Made by a program: the position numbers and the translations under genes | Shown here: positions 43,526-53,534 of the stretch, piece after piece | Position numbering within the stretch: position 1 is the stretch's first letter | Layout: each line of letters starts with the position of its first letter | The notes under the pieces: model-generated | The model's database searches: none | What the model was told of the DNA's origin: nothing | The model's input: only the letters and a program-made list of their open reading frames with translations | Assembly (NCBI GenBank): GCA_000634515.1 | Contig: JFNU01000004.1 | Coordinates: 62,001 to 126,000, forward strand | Direction of reading: 5' to 3' | DNA from: Prochlorococcus sp. scB245a_520K10 | GTDB lineage: Bacteria; Cyanobacteriota; Cyanobacteriia; PCC-6307; Cyanobiaceae | Length of the DNA: 64,000 nt

Positions 43526-44878
43526 TTAATTTATTAGTGCATTAATTTCTAAATAGAGTTTGTTTGTTATTTCGCTTGATAAAAAATCAACCTTTTTATG
43601 ATTTTTGGCCTCAACAAGAATACGCATTAGGGGTTCAGTTCCGCTAGGCCTGATATAAATTCTACAATTGTCCGAATAAATTTCATGAAAATTTTTTATA
43701 GTTTGATCTATTAATATTTTGGTTTTTGGATTTATTTTATTAATATTAAAACCTAAATTAATGTTTGTTAGTTTTTGAGGAAAAGGATCAAAACTACTTT
43801 TAAGCCAATCATTTAAAGTAATATTTTTCTTTTTACAGTATTTAGAAATTTGAAGTGCAGTCAATATTCCATCTCCAGAAAAGTTATTAATTTTTGAAAG
43901 TATATGACCTGACTGCTCACCTCCTAAAACTGCTCTTTTTTTTACGATAGCTTCGTGAACGTATTTATCTCCTACATCAGTTCTATATAAAATTCCGCCA
44001 ATTTTATTCCAAGCCTTTTCAAAACCTAAATTTGCCATTTGAGTTGATATCAGCAAATTATTTGTAAGACTTTTTTGTTCCATAAGTTCTCTACCCCAAA
44101 GAAAAAGAATATGATCTCCATCCAATATATTGCCCTTAGAATCCACTCCGATTACCCTATCGGCGTCCCCGTCGAAGCTAAATCCCATATCTGCAGGACT
44201 TTCTCTTAATGCTCTTTTTAATGGTTCGAGATTAGTAGAACCACAATTCATATTAATTTTTAATCCATTTTTACTGTTATTGATAACTCTGACATCAGCA
44301 CCAAGATTTTGAAAAATTTTTTTGGCGCAGGTAGTTGCTGATCCATAGCATGTGTCTAATATTATTTTCATACCGTTTAATTTTTCTCCGCCCATCGTTT
44401 TTATTAGGCTTTTGATATAGATATCCATAAGCTCTTTATTTGTTTTTAAAGAGATTTCTTTTGTGCTAGCAGTCAAATTTGGATGTAACTCTTCAATTAA
44501 TTCTTGAATTTTATTTTCAAAAATTTTGGTGATTTTTTGACCATTATGGTCAAAAATTTTTATTCCATTATATTCAGGAGGATTATGGCTCGCAGATATC
44601 ATTATCCCACTACTCAGCTTCTCTTTTTTGATTAAAAAAGGGATAGCTGGGGTTGGGCAAATTCCAAGATTTATAAATTTTTTGCCACTTTCATTTATAC
44701 CTCTTGTTATTGCCTGAAGCAGAATATTCCCACTAATCCTTGTATCTCTTCCAATTAATATTGGATTATTATTTTCCAAATTTGAACCTAGAGAATATCC
44801 AACTTTATAGGCTAGAGCATAAGTTATTTCTTCATTAAATCTTCCTCTTATTCCATCAGTTCCAAAGATTGATTGCAT
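43526..44878 (-). CDS. glmM: Phosphoglucosamine mutase
   Basis: 450 aa; [58 protein letters not shown]. Confidence 0.96.
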   Translation of the reverse strand: MQSIFGTDGIRGRFNEEITYALAYKVGYSLGSNLENNNPILIGRDTRISGNILLQAITRGINESGKKFINLGICPTPAIPFLIKKEKLSSGIMISASHNPPEYNGIKIFDHNGQKITKIFENKIQELIEELHPNLTASTKEISLKTNKELMDIYIKSLIKTMGGEKLNGMKIILDTCYGSATTCAKKIFQNLGADVRVINNSKNGLKINMNCGSTNLEPLKRALRESPADMGFSFDGDADRVIGVDSKGNILDGDHILFLWGRELMEQKSLTNNLLISTQMANLGFEKAWNKIGGILYRTDVGDKYVHEAIVKKRAVLGGEQSGHILSKINNFSGDGILTALQISKYCKKKNITLNDWLKSSFDPFPQKLTNINLGFNINKINPKTKILIDQTIKNFHEIYSDNCRIYIRPSGTEPLMRILVEAKNHKKVDFLSSEITNKLYLEINALIN

Positions 44879-45014
44879 AATAAAATTTCGGGAATCAAAA
44901 ATATTTTGATCATTATTCAGTTCTTATTTTATCAGTTGATTAAAAGGTAAAGGATTTAAATTCTCTTTATTTGTGCATCTTATTTATGATGTCTTTAGTT
45001 AGTAAGTATTTTTA

Positions 45015-45560
45015 ATGCAATCAGAGAGTAATGAGCCACTTTTAAATACGACTTTAAAAGCAATACTTGTTCTGTCTATTGCTTTGGTTATTATTTCTTT
45101 GGTATTGTTTAAAAATCTTTTTTTTCAATCAACTTTCCTCCTTAAGAAATTTGGAGAATCATCTGTTGAACCTGAAATAGCTTTTAAAAACAATAAACCT
45201 ACTTTTCTAGAATTTTATGCCGAGTGGTGTGAGGTTTGCAAAGAAATGGCTCCAAAAATATCTGTTTTAAAAGAGGAATATGAAAGAGATATTAATTTTG
45301 TTTTTTTAAATGTTGATAATCAAAAATGGGATAATTATATTCGAAAATTTGAAGTTAATGGAATTCCTCAAGTTAATCTTTTTGATAAAAAGGGAAATTT
45401 AATGTCTACTTTTATTGGTAAACAAGAAGAAATAAAAATAAGAAATTCTATAGACCAATTAGAGAGAGAAGCCGAATCTGAAGAAAAAATTCTTAGTGCT
45501 GAATTTTCAGTAATCAAAGAAAATAACAATAACAAGGTTAATCCTAGGACTCATGGATGA
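45015..45560 (+). CDS. Membrane-anchored thioredoxin-like protein (TxlA/HCF164-like)
   Basis: 181 aa; N-terminal TM, LEFYAEWCEVCKEMAP, GIPQVNLFDKKG. Confidence 0.88.
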   Translation: MQSESNEPLLNTTLKAILVLSIALVIISLVLFKNLFFQSTFLLKKFGESSVEPEIAFKNNKPTFLEFYAEWCEVCKEMAPKISVLKEEYERDINFVFLNVDNQKWDNYIRKFEVNGIPQVNLFDKKGNLMSTFIGKQEEIKIRNSIDQLEREAESEEKILSAEFSVIKENNNNKVNPRTHG

Positions 45561-45563
45561 TTA

Positions 45564-46196
45564 TTACCAATCTAGAGATTTTGATACAATAGGAAAACTT
45601 TGCTTAAAAATAGACTTGCAATTTTGGGCAATAGATTTGTGTTCTTCTTGAGTACCATGAGCTGATCTTAAGTGAATATAATGAATCCATGATCTACATG
45701 ATCCAGACATGTAGATTCTCGTTGGAGTTGCTAAGGGTAAAACAAATCTCGCACATTCTTTAGCTATTCCTTGAGCAAGTAAATCTTCATATAATTCTGA
45801 AGCAGCTTTAAAGTGGGATGAAATTTTTTCATTAAATCTTTTTTTTAACTCGTCAGGGAGGTCAGGAATAGAATTTTGTCTATTTTTAAAATCTTGTCTT
45901 CTCAACTCAGGTATAGGTATATTCCCCAATTGAGAACTATCTGCATATCTCTGAGAAAATTCCTGGAAAGTAAATGATCTATGTCTTAAAATTTGCGCTG
46001 CAATTCCTCTGTTTGTTTCTATTTGTAAGGTCATAAATGACTGTTCAAATACACTCCAATGTTCATTTTTGATACAATAACTCAATAATTTTGAATAGTC
46101 TTCATTCTTCTGATTTTTTGGATTACTTACTCTAGCAATGTAAGCCATTGTTTTTTCCGCATCCGGGGTTAGGGAAATTAGTTCAACTTTACTCAT
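45564..46196 (-). CDS. thyX: FAD-dependent thymidylate synthase
   Basis: 210 aa; RHRSFTFQEFSQRYA ThyX signature. Confidence 0.96.
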   Translation of the reverse strand: MSKVELISLTPDAEKTMAYIARVSNPKNQKNEDYSKLLSYCIKNEHWSVFEQSFMTLQIETNRGIAAQILRHRSFTFQEFSQRYADSSQLGNIPIPELRRQDFKNRQNSIPDLPDELKKRFNEKISSHFKAASELYEDLLAQGIAKECARFVLPLATPTRIYMSGSCRSWIHYIHLRSAHGTQEEHKSIAQNCKSIFKQSFPIVSKSLDW

Positions 46197-46197
46197 T

Positions 46198-46791
46198 TTA
46201 GATCTTTGCTAAAGTTACTTGCTCTGGTTGATTTTGATATTTACCTTTTCTATCTTCATATGTTGTTGAGCAAGGATCACCCTCAAAAAAGAGTAGTTGA
46301 CAAATACCCTCATTAGCATAAATTCTACAATCTGCACCTGAACTATTACTAAACTCTAATGTTAGGTGGCCTTCCCATCCTGCTTCTGCAGGCGTTGTAT
46401 TAACTATAATCCCTAATCTTGCGTAAGTACTTTTTCCAATGCATATTACAGTTATATTTTCTGGCACTTTCATCTTTTCAAAAGCCACTCCTAAACCATA
46501 GGAGTGAGCGGGAAGAATAAAAAAGTCTCCATCATCATCATGATGAAGAACAGTTTTTTCTAAATTTTTAGGATTAAACTTTTTAGGGTTCATCACAGTA
46601 CCAGGAATATGTCGAAAAATTAGGAATTCTTTTGATGAGAGCCTTAAGTCATAGCCATAAGAGGAACATCCATAACTCAAAACCGGCTTTTGTTGATTAT
46701 CAGGCTCAAGATGCCGCACCAAATTTGATTGGAAAGGATTTATCATCCCCTCAGATGCTTTTTGATTTATCCAGAGATCATTTTTAAGCAT
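46198..46791 (-). CDS. dcd: dCTP deaminase
   Basis: 197 aa; SYGCSSYGYDLRLS, IGKSTYARLGI, NTTPAEAGWEGHLTLEFSN. Confidence 0.96.
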   Translation of the reverse strand: MLKNDLWINQKASEGMINPFQSNLVRHLEPDNQQKPVLSYGCSSYGYDLRLSSKEFLIFRHIPGTVMNPKKFNPKNLEKTVLHHDDDGDFFILPAHSYGLGVAFEKMKVPENITVICIGKSTYARLGIIVNTTPAEAGWEGHLTLEFSNSSGADCRIYANEGICQLLFFEGDPCSTTYEDRKGKYQNQPEQVTLAKI

Positions 46792-46795
46792 TGTT

Positions 46796-47377
46796 TTATG
46801 AGCGAAGTTCAGTAATTTGGTTGGCCATTAATAATAGATCTTTAGGAATACATGTACCAGTTAGGATTACATCTCCTGATATAAATCGGTTTTCAAGTGT
46901 TGAAATCAAATCATCCTTATCGATAATTTTCATCTCAATAGCAAGAAAAATTTCATCAAGTATGATTTGATCATTCTCACCTGAAAGTAATTCTTTTTTA
47001 CAAAAATTCCATAATTCATTAGTAGATTCAAAAATAGATTGCTTTAAATTTTCATTATTTTCAATTTCTTCAGAATTATATTGATCAAGAGAATTTGATG
47101 ATCTTACCCAAGTCAAATTACCACAAAGCTTTACGGCATTAGCAATGCCTTGATTAACTCCTCCTTTTATAAATTGTATTAAAAGTACTTTTTTACCAAG
47201 CGCTGCATTTCTTAAAGAGTCTCTGATAATAGTGGAATAACTACCCCTATGAGGAGATTGATAAATTTGGATTTGTCCGTTTTGTGCAAATTTTTTTAAG
47301 TTTATTTTGTTAGCAGTATTTATATTTACAACATCAAGATCACCTTTGGAATAATTACTAGTTGAACTGTTTACCAT
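46796..47377 (-). CDS. CobO/BtuR (cob(I)alamin adenosyltransferase)-like protein with degenerate Walker A
   Basis: 193 aa; GKKVLLIQFIKGG, DQIILDEIFLAI, VILTGTCIPKDLLLMANQITELRS align with CobA/BtuR, but the P-loop region reads YQSPHRGSYSTIIRD. Confidence 0.85.
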   Translation of the reverse strand: MVNSSTSNYSKGDLDVVNINTANKINLKKFAQNGQIQIYQSPHRGSYSTIIRDSLRNAALGKKVLLIQFIKGGVNQGIANAVKLCGNLTWVRSSNSLDQYNSEEIENNENLKQSIFESTNELWNFCKKELLSGENDQIILDEIFLAIEMKIIDKDDLISTLENRFISGDVILTGTCIPKDLLLMANQITELRS

Positions 47378-47423
47378 TATTTTTTAAATTTCTTTTCTAC
47401 ATGCAGTATAATTTGAATTTATT

Positions 47424-47441
47424 TACACTGCATATAGTGTA
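47424..47441. promoter_or_regulatory. Perfect inverted repeat TACACT-N6-AGTGTA in the divergent cobO-like/ntcA promoter region
   Basis: TACACTGCATATAGTGTA read directly. Confidence 0.45.
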
Positions 47442-47582
47442 ATTTTACTTAAAAAAGCTTTGGTAAATTTGAAACTTACATAGAGAAGTTGATGGAGAAA
47501 CGAAAAAAGAATTCAAAATTGTTACTGTTGATACAAGAAATTTTGAGGTGTCTCCTTAAATTTTTTAATAGTAAAAATATTT

Positions 47583-48317
47583 ATGATACCTGCTTCTAGA
47601 GGATTCAGCCGCTTTAGTTCGCAACAGTCCGGACAAAGTAAAATTAACTCTGTTGGAGAACGTTTTCCAATAAATAGAACTTTAATGGAAGTAATTAAAG
47701 GTCTAGAGGGTGCAAGCACAGAAATGGTTGAGAGATCTAAAACAATATTTTTCCCTGGCGATCCTGCAGAGAGGGTTTATCTGATAAGAAGAGGAGCAGT
47801 AAGGTTATCAAGGGTATATGAGTCAGGTGAAGAGATAACTGTTGCTCTTTTAAGAGAGAATAGTCTTTTTGGTGTTTTATCTCTTCTTACAGGTCATAGA
47901 TCTGATCGTTTTTATCATGCCATAGCATTCACAAGAGTTGAAATGATAACGGCTCCTGCGAATTCTGTTTTAAGAGCAATAGAGGAAGATGCATCAGTAG
48001 GACTACTATTGTTGCAGGGTCTTTCAAGTAGGATCCTACAGACAGAAACAATGATAGAAACTCTTACCCATAGAGATATGTCTTCTCGTTTAGTAAGTTT
48101 TTTAATGGTTCTTTGTAGAGACTTTGGTGTTGCAAGTGAAAAAGGTATTACAATAGATTTAAGACTTTCACATCAAGCTATTGCTGAAGCTATCGGCTCA
48201 ACAAGAGTAACAATTACCCGATTATTGGGCGATTTAAAGGATTCTGGACTCCTGACTATCGAAAGAAAAAAGATCACAGTATTTGACCCAATAGCTCTTG
48301 CAAAAAGATTTAATTGA
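47583..48317 (+). CDS. ntcA: Global nitrogen regulator NtcA (CRP family)
   Basis: 244 aa; cNMP-like domain and [48 protein letters not shown]. Confidence 0.97.
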   Translation: MIPASRGFSRFSSQQSGQSKINSVGERFPINRTLMEVIKGLEGASTEMVERSKTIFFPGDPAERVYLIRRGAVRLSRVYESGEEITVALLRENSLFGVLSLLTGHRSDRFYHAIAFTRVEMITAPANSVLRAIEEDASVGLLLLQGLSSRILQTETMIETLTHRDMSSRLVSFLMVLCRDFGVASEKGITIDLRLSHQAIAEAIGSTRVTITRLLGDLKDSGLLTIERKKITVFDPIALAKRFN

Positions 48318-48356
48318 TTCATCATTAATTATGATGTATCGAGTAAGTGAAATACT

Positions 48357-49322
48357 GTGGCTTGGATTTTAATTGTTTTTCTAATATTACTCGGAGGACT
48401 AATCGCACCATTTGGGGATCTTCTTGGTACAAAGATTGGTAAAGCGAGATTTAGTATCTTAAAATTAAGACCAAAGAAAACAGCTACCATAATAACTGTA
48501 ATAACTGGTGGGTTTATTAGTTCGATATCAATAGGCTTGTTGATTTTGGTTAGTGAAGAATTTAGACAAAGACTTTTTGTTGATATTCCTTTTTTACAAA
48601 GAACTTTAGATGAAAGTAAAAAGGCTCTTGTACCTTTGCAAGAAGAACGAAAGAAACTTGAAAATAAAATTTTTCAAAAAGAAAAAGAATTAAATCAATT
48701 AAAAAATAATATTAATGAATTTAGGAGAGGAAATATTGTTATTAAAAGAGGACAAACTTTATTTATTGCGGAGATTAATTCTAGTTCAAATATAAAATTA
48801 GACCTCGCAAAAATCTATAATGAAGCTGATAAATTTGTTCGTAAAATTGTTATCCCAAGTAATGAAGAATCAAAAAACATTCTTTTGTGGAGACCTAGTG
48901 ATATTACAAAAATTGAAAGTTTAGCGACTAAAGGTGGCAACTGGATTTTATTAATTAAATCAGCAACAAATGTTTTAAAAGGCGATAATTATGTTTTTGT
49001 ATCACCTGATTTATTAGTTAATAAATTTATAGTCAGAAAAGGAGATGTTATTACAAGCTCAATTTTTTCGGAAAATGATTTGAATCGTAAATCTATAAAT
49101 TTAAAAATTCAATCACTCCTAAGAGAAACAAGAAATGAAATTAAATCAAAAGGATCACAAGCTAATGAAATAAGTACTAATGGGAATTTTGTAAAAAAAA
49201 TTAGAGATTTTCTCAAAGACAATCGAAATACAAAATTTAAGTTAGAAGTAGTATCCTTAAGAGATAGTAAAACTGCAGAACCTATAGTCGTTGAAATTAA
49301 TATTTTAAAGATAGCTTCTTAA
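48357..49322 (+). CDS. DUF3084-like membrane/coiled-coil protein (GTG start)
   Basis: 321 aa; two N-terminal TM segments followed by coiled coil; APFGDLLGTKIGKARFSILKLRPKKTATIITVITGGFIS. Confidence 0.78.
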   Translation: MAWILIVFLILLGGLIAPFGDLLGTKIGKARFSILKLRPKKTATIITVITGGFISSISIGLLILVSEEFRQRLFVDIPFLQRTLDESKKALVPLQEERKKLENKIFQKEKELNQLKNNINEFRRGNIVIKRGQTLFIAEINSSSNIKLDLAKIYNEADKFVRKIVIPSNEESKNILLWRPSDITKIESLATKGGNWILLIKSATNVLKGDNYVFVSPDLLVNKFIVRKGDVITSSIFSENDLNRKSINLKIQSLLRETRNEIKSKGSQANEISTNGNFVKKIRDFLKDNRNTKFKLEVVSLRDSKTAEPIVVEINILKIAS

Positions 49323-49760
49323 ATGTCGAAAGTAATAAGTATTGATCCTGGAAAAAGTAAATGTGGATTAGTTTTAGCTGAAATAAGTGAAAAAAAAGTT
49401 GATGAGGCCATCATTATTAAAAGTGAATTACTTGAGGGTTACGTCAGAAATTTAAATTCTGTTGAAAATATATCAAAAATCATAATTGGCAATGGTACAA
49501 CCAGTAGAGAGATTACCAAAAAAATGGATTTCTTCAAAAAAGAAATAATAATTTTTGAAGAAAAAAATACTACTTTCAGAGCTAAATCAAGATATTTCGA
49601 ACTTTTTCCCATTAGCGGTTTGAAGTTTTTAATTCCTAGGGATATTTTTATTCTTAATAAAAATCTTGATGCGATTTCAGCGTTGATAATTTTAGAGGAT
49701 TATTGCAAAATGAAATTTGCTTTAAATCAAAATGTAGATTTTAAAACTTGGCTGAAATAG
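49323..49760 (+). CDS. RNase H-fold (RuvC/YqgF-like) hypothetical protein
   Basis: 145 aa; VISIDPGKSKCGLVLAE, IIIGNGTTSREI, FEEKNTTFRAKSRYFE, LDAISALIILEDY. Confidence 0.7.
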   Translation: MSKVISIDPGKSKCGLVLAEISEKKVDEAIIIKSELLEGYVRNLNSVENISKIIIGNGTTSREITKKMDFFKKEIIIFEEKNTTFRAKSRYFELFPISGLKFLIPRDIFILNKNLDAISALIILEDYCKMKFALNQNVDFKTWLK

Positions 49761-49998
49761 TGAACTTATATTCATTACCTGCCTCTAGTTCATAATCTTT
49801 TTTCAATAAAAATCTTAATAAGGCATCCTCAATTAATGCTTTTCCTAAAGGTGGTTTTACAAATAATAAACCTTTATTAAAAGACCATGTAAAAGTCCAT
49901 TTAAACTGACTAGCTTCCACAACTCCCTTAATTTGCTTTTTTGAAAAGCAATATTCTTTAACACTTAAATGGGCTATTGTTTCTGGTTTTGATCGCAT
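49741..49998 (-). CDS. Conserved cyanobacterial hypothetical protein (DUF3146-like)
   Basis: 85 aa; 20 nt convergent overlap with upstream-strand gene, 3 nt from pth. Confidence 0.7.
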   Translation of the reverse strand: MRSKPETIAHLSVKEYCFSKKQIKGVVEASQFKWTFTWSFNKGLLFVKPPLGKALIEDALLRFLLKKDYELEAGNEYKFTISAKF

Positions 49999-50001
49999 TT
50001 G

Positions 50002-50604
50002 TTAGATTTGATCTTTATCAAAAGAATTTAATTCATTAATTATGTGTTCTTCTTTTTTAATAGTTATTTGTTCAAGTGACTCTATTACCCGCTTATATAC
50101 TTTATCCAAGATTAATTTTTCTTCTAGGGAAATATTTCCTAATACATGAGAAATAGTATTGAAATTCTTTATTTCTTTATTTGATGGAGGTGATCCAATA
50201 CCAATTCTTATTCTGTTGAATTCATGAGTTTGCAATTTTTCGATAATACTTTTAAGCCCATTATGCCCACCCGAGCTTCCTTTTTTTCTGAATCTTATTT
50301 TTCCTAGGGGAAGATCTTTATCATCGACTATAATAAAAATCTGGTCTAAATTGATTTTGTACCAATCTACTATTGCACGGACAGCATCCCCACTATTATT
50401 CATAAAGGTATTAGGTAAAAATAATCTGTAAGTGAAATTGTTGATTTTAAATTCTGAGCAGTAGCTTTTGAGTTTATCTTTTAGTAAAAAATTTGAATTA
50501 AATTTTCTTGAGAGATTTTCAAGAACTAAAAATCCTATGTTATGTCTACTTTTTGAGTATTTTTTACCAGGATTTCCCAACCCAATTAAATATATTTCAT
50601 TCAT
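50002..50604 (-). CDS. pth: Peptidyl-tRNA hydrolase
   Basis: 200 aa; LIGLGNPGKKYSKSRHNIGFLVL, NNSGDAVR, DDKDLPLGKIRFRKKGSSGGHNGLKSI. Confidence 0.96.
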   Translation of the reverse strand: MNEIYLIGLGNPGKKYSKSRHNIGFLVLENLSRKFNSNFLLKDKLKSYCSEFKINNFTYRLFLPNTFMNNSGDAVRAIVDWYKINLDQIFIIVDDKDLPLGKIRFRKKGSSGGHNGLKSIIEKLQTHEFNRIRIGIGSPPSNKEIKNFNTISHVLGNISLEEKLILDKVYKRVIESLEQITIKKEEHIINELNSFDKDQI

Positions 50605-50746
50605 AATGTATTTCTAAATCTCTTTTCATTGAGAACTATAAATATACAAATAAAATATAACTATGTAAATTAAAACAAAATCTCAATAAGTATTTTTGGG
50701 AATATTAAGACGAAAAAGATAACTTAATTGAGCTTGTTTCAGAAAC

Positions 50747-50947
50747 TTAGTTTCCGTTCCAATCTACTGAGAAACCTTGTAATAGTAGTGATTGGTTATA
50801 AATTTGTAGAAGAATAACTAAAAAAACCAGAAGTAGAAGTCCTATAACTGTCATCACAGGAACTGCTCCCCAACCAGGTACAACTTTTCCTTGACCTGAA
50901 TTGCCAATTGCTTTTAAAAGACTTCCTAAGGCTGTTTTTTGACCCAT
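50747..50947 (-). CDS. psbH: Photosystem II protein PsbH
   Basis: 66 aa; [39 protein letters not shown]. Confidence 0.95.
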
Positions 50948-51027
50948 GTTGAATTCACTAAATCGAATATTATTTCGCTATTGTATAAGAAGTTATACAT
51001 AAATTGTTTACAAACTTATCAAAATTG

Positions 51028-51180
51028 ATGCAAACTTTATCATCCGCTCCTGATCCTGCAGTTTCCGTAGCAGTATCAATCCTCGCAGTACTTCTAGCTT
51101 TAACAGGTTTTGGTCTATGGACTGCTTTTGGTCCCAAAGCTGCAAAGCTTACGGATCCTTGGGATGATCATGATGATTAA
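51028..51180 (+). CDS. psbN: PsbN (photosystem II assembly protein)
   Basis: Manual translation: MQTLSSAPDPAVSVAVSILAVLLALTGFGLWTAFGPKAAKLTDPWDDHDD; divergent from psbH; below ORF-track cutoff. Confidence 0.95.
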   Translation: MQTLSSAPDPAVSVAVSILAVLLALTGFGLWTAFGPKAAKLTDPWDDHDD

Positions 51181-51284
51181 TTCTAAAGTATTTCAAAATT
51201 TTCCAAAAATACAAAAAGTAAACCTTTTACCATAATTTAAATATAAATTTAATAAGATATAAATCTGTCAGCACTCGTAATTCC

Positions 51285-51413
51285 ATGCTTGCCCTAAAAA
51301 TTTCTGTATACACCATCGTCTTTTTCTTTGTTGGAATCTTTCTTTTCGGATTTTTAGCGAGTGATCCAACTAGGACACCTAATAGAAAGGATTTAGAAAG
51401 TCCACAGGACTAA
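51285..51413 (+). CDS. psbI: Photosystem II protein PsbI
   Basis: Manual translation: [42 protein letters not shown]. Confidence 0.95.
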
Positions 51414-51495
51414 TAATTGTATTTTCAAATTAATTAATATATTTAATTTTTAAGATTAAGTACAATTAGATATCAAATCCTTTCTATCAAGGTAT

Positions 51496-52116
51496 TTAGA
51501 AGTCATAATCAAATTTTATATAAGGTAGTTCTTTATACTTCCTTTCAACTAATATTTCATTTTCAAGTAATGTAGCTGTAGCATCCCATTCTCCAGATAA
51601 AAACATTTTTCTTGAACTTTCTTTAATCTCAAGAATAAAATTAAAATCTTTTGATTTAGCTAAACAATTTTTTAAATCAATTTCTAAAAATAAACTTTTA
51701 TTTTCAATACATTTTTGAATATCTTGTATTGATTTTTTAGGAAGAGTAAAACAAGGAATTCCAATAGCAATACAATTGCTATAAAAAATTTCAGCAAAAC
51801 TTTCACCTATTATTGCTTTGATACCCCACCTCATAAGTGCCTGGGGGGCATGTTCTCTGCTGGATCCACATCCAAAATTGCTATTAACAATTAATATTGA
51901 AGCATTTTTGTTCTCCTCTAAATCTAAAGGATGCCTACCCTTTAAAGTTTTTCTATCGTCTTCAAAAACAGATTTGCCCAATGCATCAAAATTAATGCAC
52001 TTTAAGAAACGCGCAGGGATTATTCGATCAGTATCAATGTCGTTACCAATTAATGAGATGCATTTCCCACTTATTTGTAAAATTTTTCCAATTGGTGGAA
52101 TAAATTCAGATTTCAT
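51496..52116 (-). CDS. leuD: 3-isopropylmalate dehydratase small subunit
   Basis: 206 aa; [35 protein letters not shown]. Confidence 0.96.
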   Translation of the reverse strand: MKSEFIPPIGKILQISGKCISLIGNDIDTDRIIPARFLKCINFDALGKSVFEDDRKTLKGRHPLDLEENKNASILIVNSNFGCGSSREHAPQALMRWGIKAIIGESFAEIFYSNCIAIGIPCFTLPKKSIQDIQKCIENKSLFLEIDLKNCLAKSKDFNFILEIKESSRKMFLSGEWDATATLLENEILVERKYKELPYIKFDYDF

Positions 52117-53522
52117 TTGTTTATAAATTCTCTAACGTCACTTACTTTGCCGTTAATCGCGGCAGCAGCAACCATTGCTGGACTCATAAGAAGAGTTCTG
52201 CCCGTTGGTGATCCTTGCCTACCTTTGAAATTTCTATTACTTGAACTAGCACTTACTTGATTACCTATTAACTTATCTGAATTCATTGCTAAACACATCG
52301 AACAGCCTGGCTCTCTCCATTGAAATCCAGATTCCTTAAAGATTTTATCAAGACCTTCTTGTTTTGCTTTAGCGGCTACTTTTTCTGAACCTGGCACTAC
52401 AAATGCTTTTACTGTTTTAGATACTTTTCTGTCTTTTAATAATTTCGCAGCAACTCTTAAGTCACTGATTCTCCCATTAGTGCAACTGCCTATGAAACAA
52501 ACATCAACAGGAGTATTTTTAATTGATTGCCCAGGCTTGAATCCCATATATTCATAAGCCTCTTTGGCTACAAATTGGTCATTTGGAGATAATTTTTCTA
52601 AAACAGGAATTTGTTGATTTATTCCTACACTTTGACCGGGAGTTATTCCCCAAGTTACGGTTGGTTCTACTTTTGAAGCATCTAATTTAATTAAATCATC
52701 AAAAATAGAATCCTCATCGCTTTTTAATGATTTCCACCATAAGAGAGCTTTGTCCCAGTCCTCATTTTTTGGAGCACATAATTTATTTTTAATGTAACTA
52801 AAAGTCTTTTCATCAGGGTTTATGTAACCGCATCTCGCTCCTCCTTCAATAGACATGTTGCATATAGTCATCCTTTCTTCCATTGATAATTCATTGATAG
52901 CAGGCCCTGCGAATTCATACGCAAAACCTACTCCTGCCTTTACTCCAAGTTTGTTAATAATATGCAGTACTAAATCTTTTGCATAAACACCATGAGATAA
53001 TTTATTCTCACACCAAATCTGCCTTACCTTCAATTTGTTCATTGCTATGGTTTGAGTGGCAAGAACATCTCTTACTTGACTTGTACCTATCCCAAAAGCA
53101 ATTGACCCAAAAGCTCCATGAGTTGAAGTATGAGAATCTCCACAAGCTATTGTCATTCCGGGCTGAGTAAGACCCAATTCTGGAGCTACTACATGCACTA
53201 TTCCTTGATTTCCACTTCCAATATTAAAAAATCTTATTTTATGTTGTAAGCAGTTTCTTTCTAGTGTTTCAATCATTTGCTCTGCAAGATTATCTTTGAA
53301 AGGTCTGCTTTGATTATCTGTCGGCACAATATGATCAACTGTAGCGACAGTTCTGTTAGGGAATTTTACTTTTAAATTTTTATCTTTTAGAGCACCAAAT
53401 GCTTGTGGACTTGTTACTTCATGGATTAGATGAAGACCAATAAAAACTTGATCAGAGCCACCAGGAAGACTGGAAACTTTGTGTAAATCCCAAACTTTAT
53501 CAAATAAGGTATCTTTACTCAA
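52113..53522 (-). CDS. leuC: 3-isopropylmalate dehydratase large subunit
   Basis: 469 aa; aconitase-family motifs [38 protein letters not shown]. Confidence 0.97.
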   Translation of the reverse strand: MSKDTLFDKVWDLHKVSSLPGGSDQVFIGLHLIHEVTSPQAFGALKDKNLKVKFPNRTVATVDHIVPTDNQSRPFKDNLAEQMIETLERNCLQHKIRFFNIGSGNQGIVHVVAPELGLTQPGMTIACGDSHTSTHGAFGSIAFGIGTSQVRDVLATQTIAMNKLKVRQIWCENKLSHGVYAKDLVLHIINKLGVKAGVGFAYEFAGPAINELSMEERMTICNMSIEGGARCGYINPDEKTFSYIKNKLCAPKNEDWDKALLWWKSLKSDEDSIFDDLIKLDASKVEPTVTWGITPGQSVGINQQIPVLEKLSPNDQFVAKEAYEYMGFKPGQSIKNTPVDVCFIGSCTNGRISDLRVAAKLLKDRKVSKTVKAFVVPGSEKVAAKAKQEGLDKIFKESGFQWREPGCSMCLAMNSDKLIGNQVSASSSNRNFKGRQGSPTGRTLLMSPAMVAAAAINGKVSDVREFINK

Positions 53523-53534
53523 TTTGTAAAAAAA

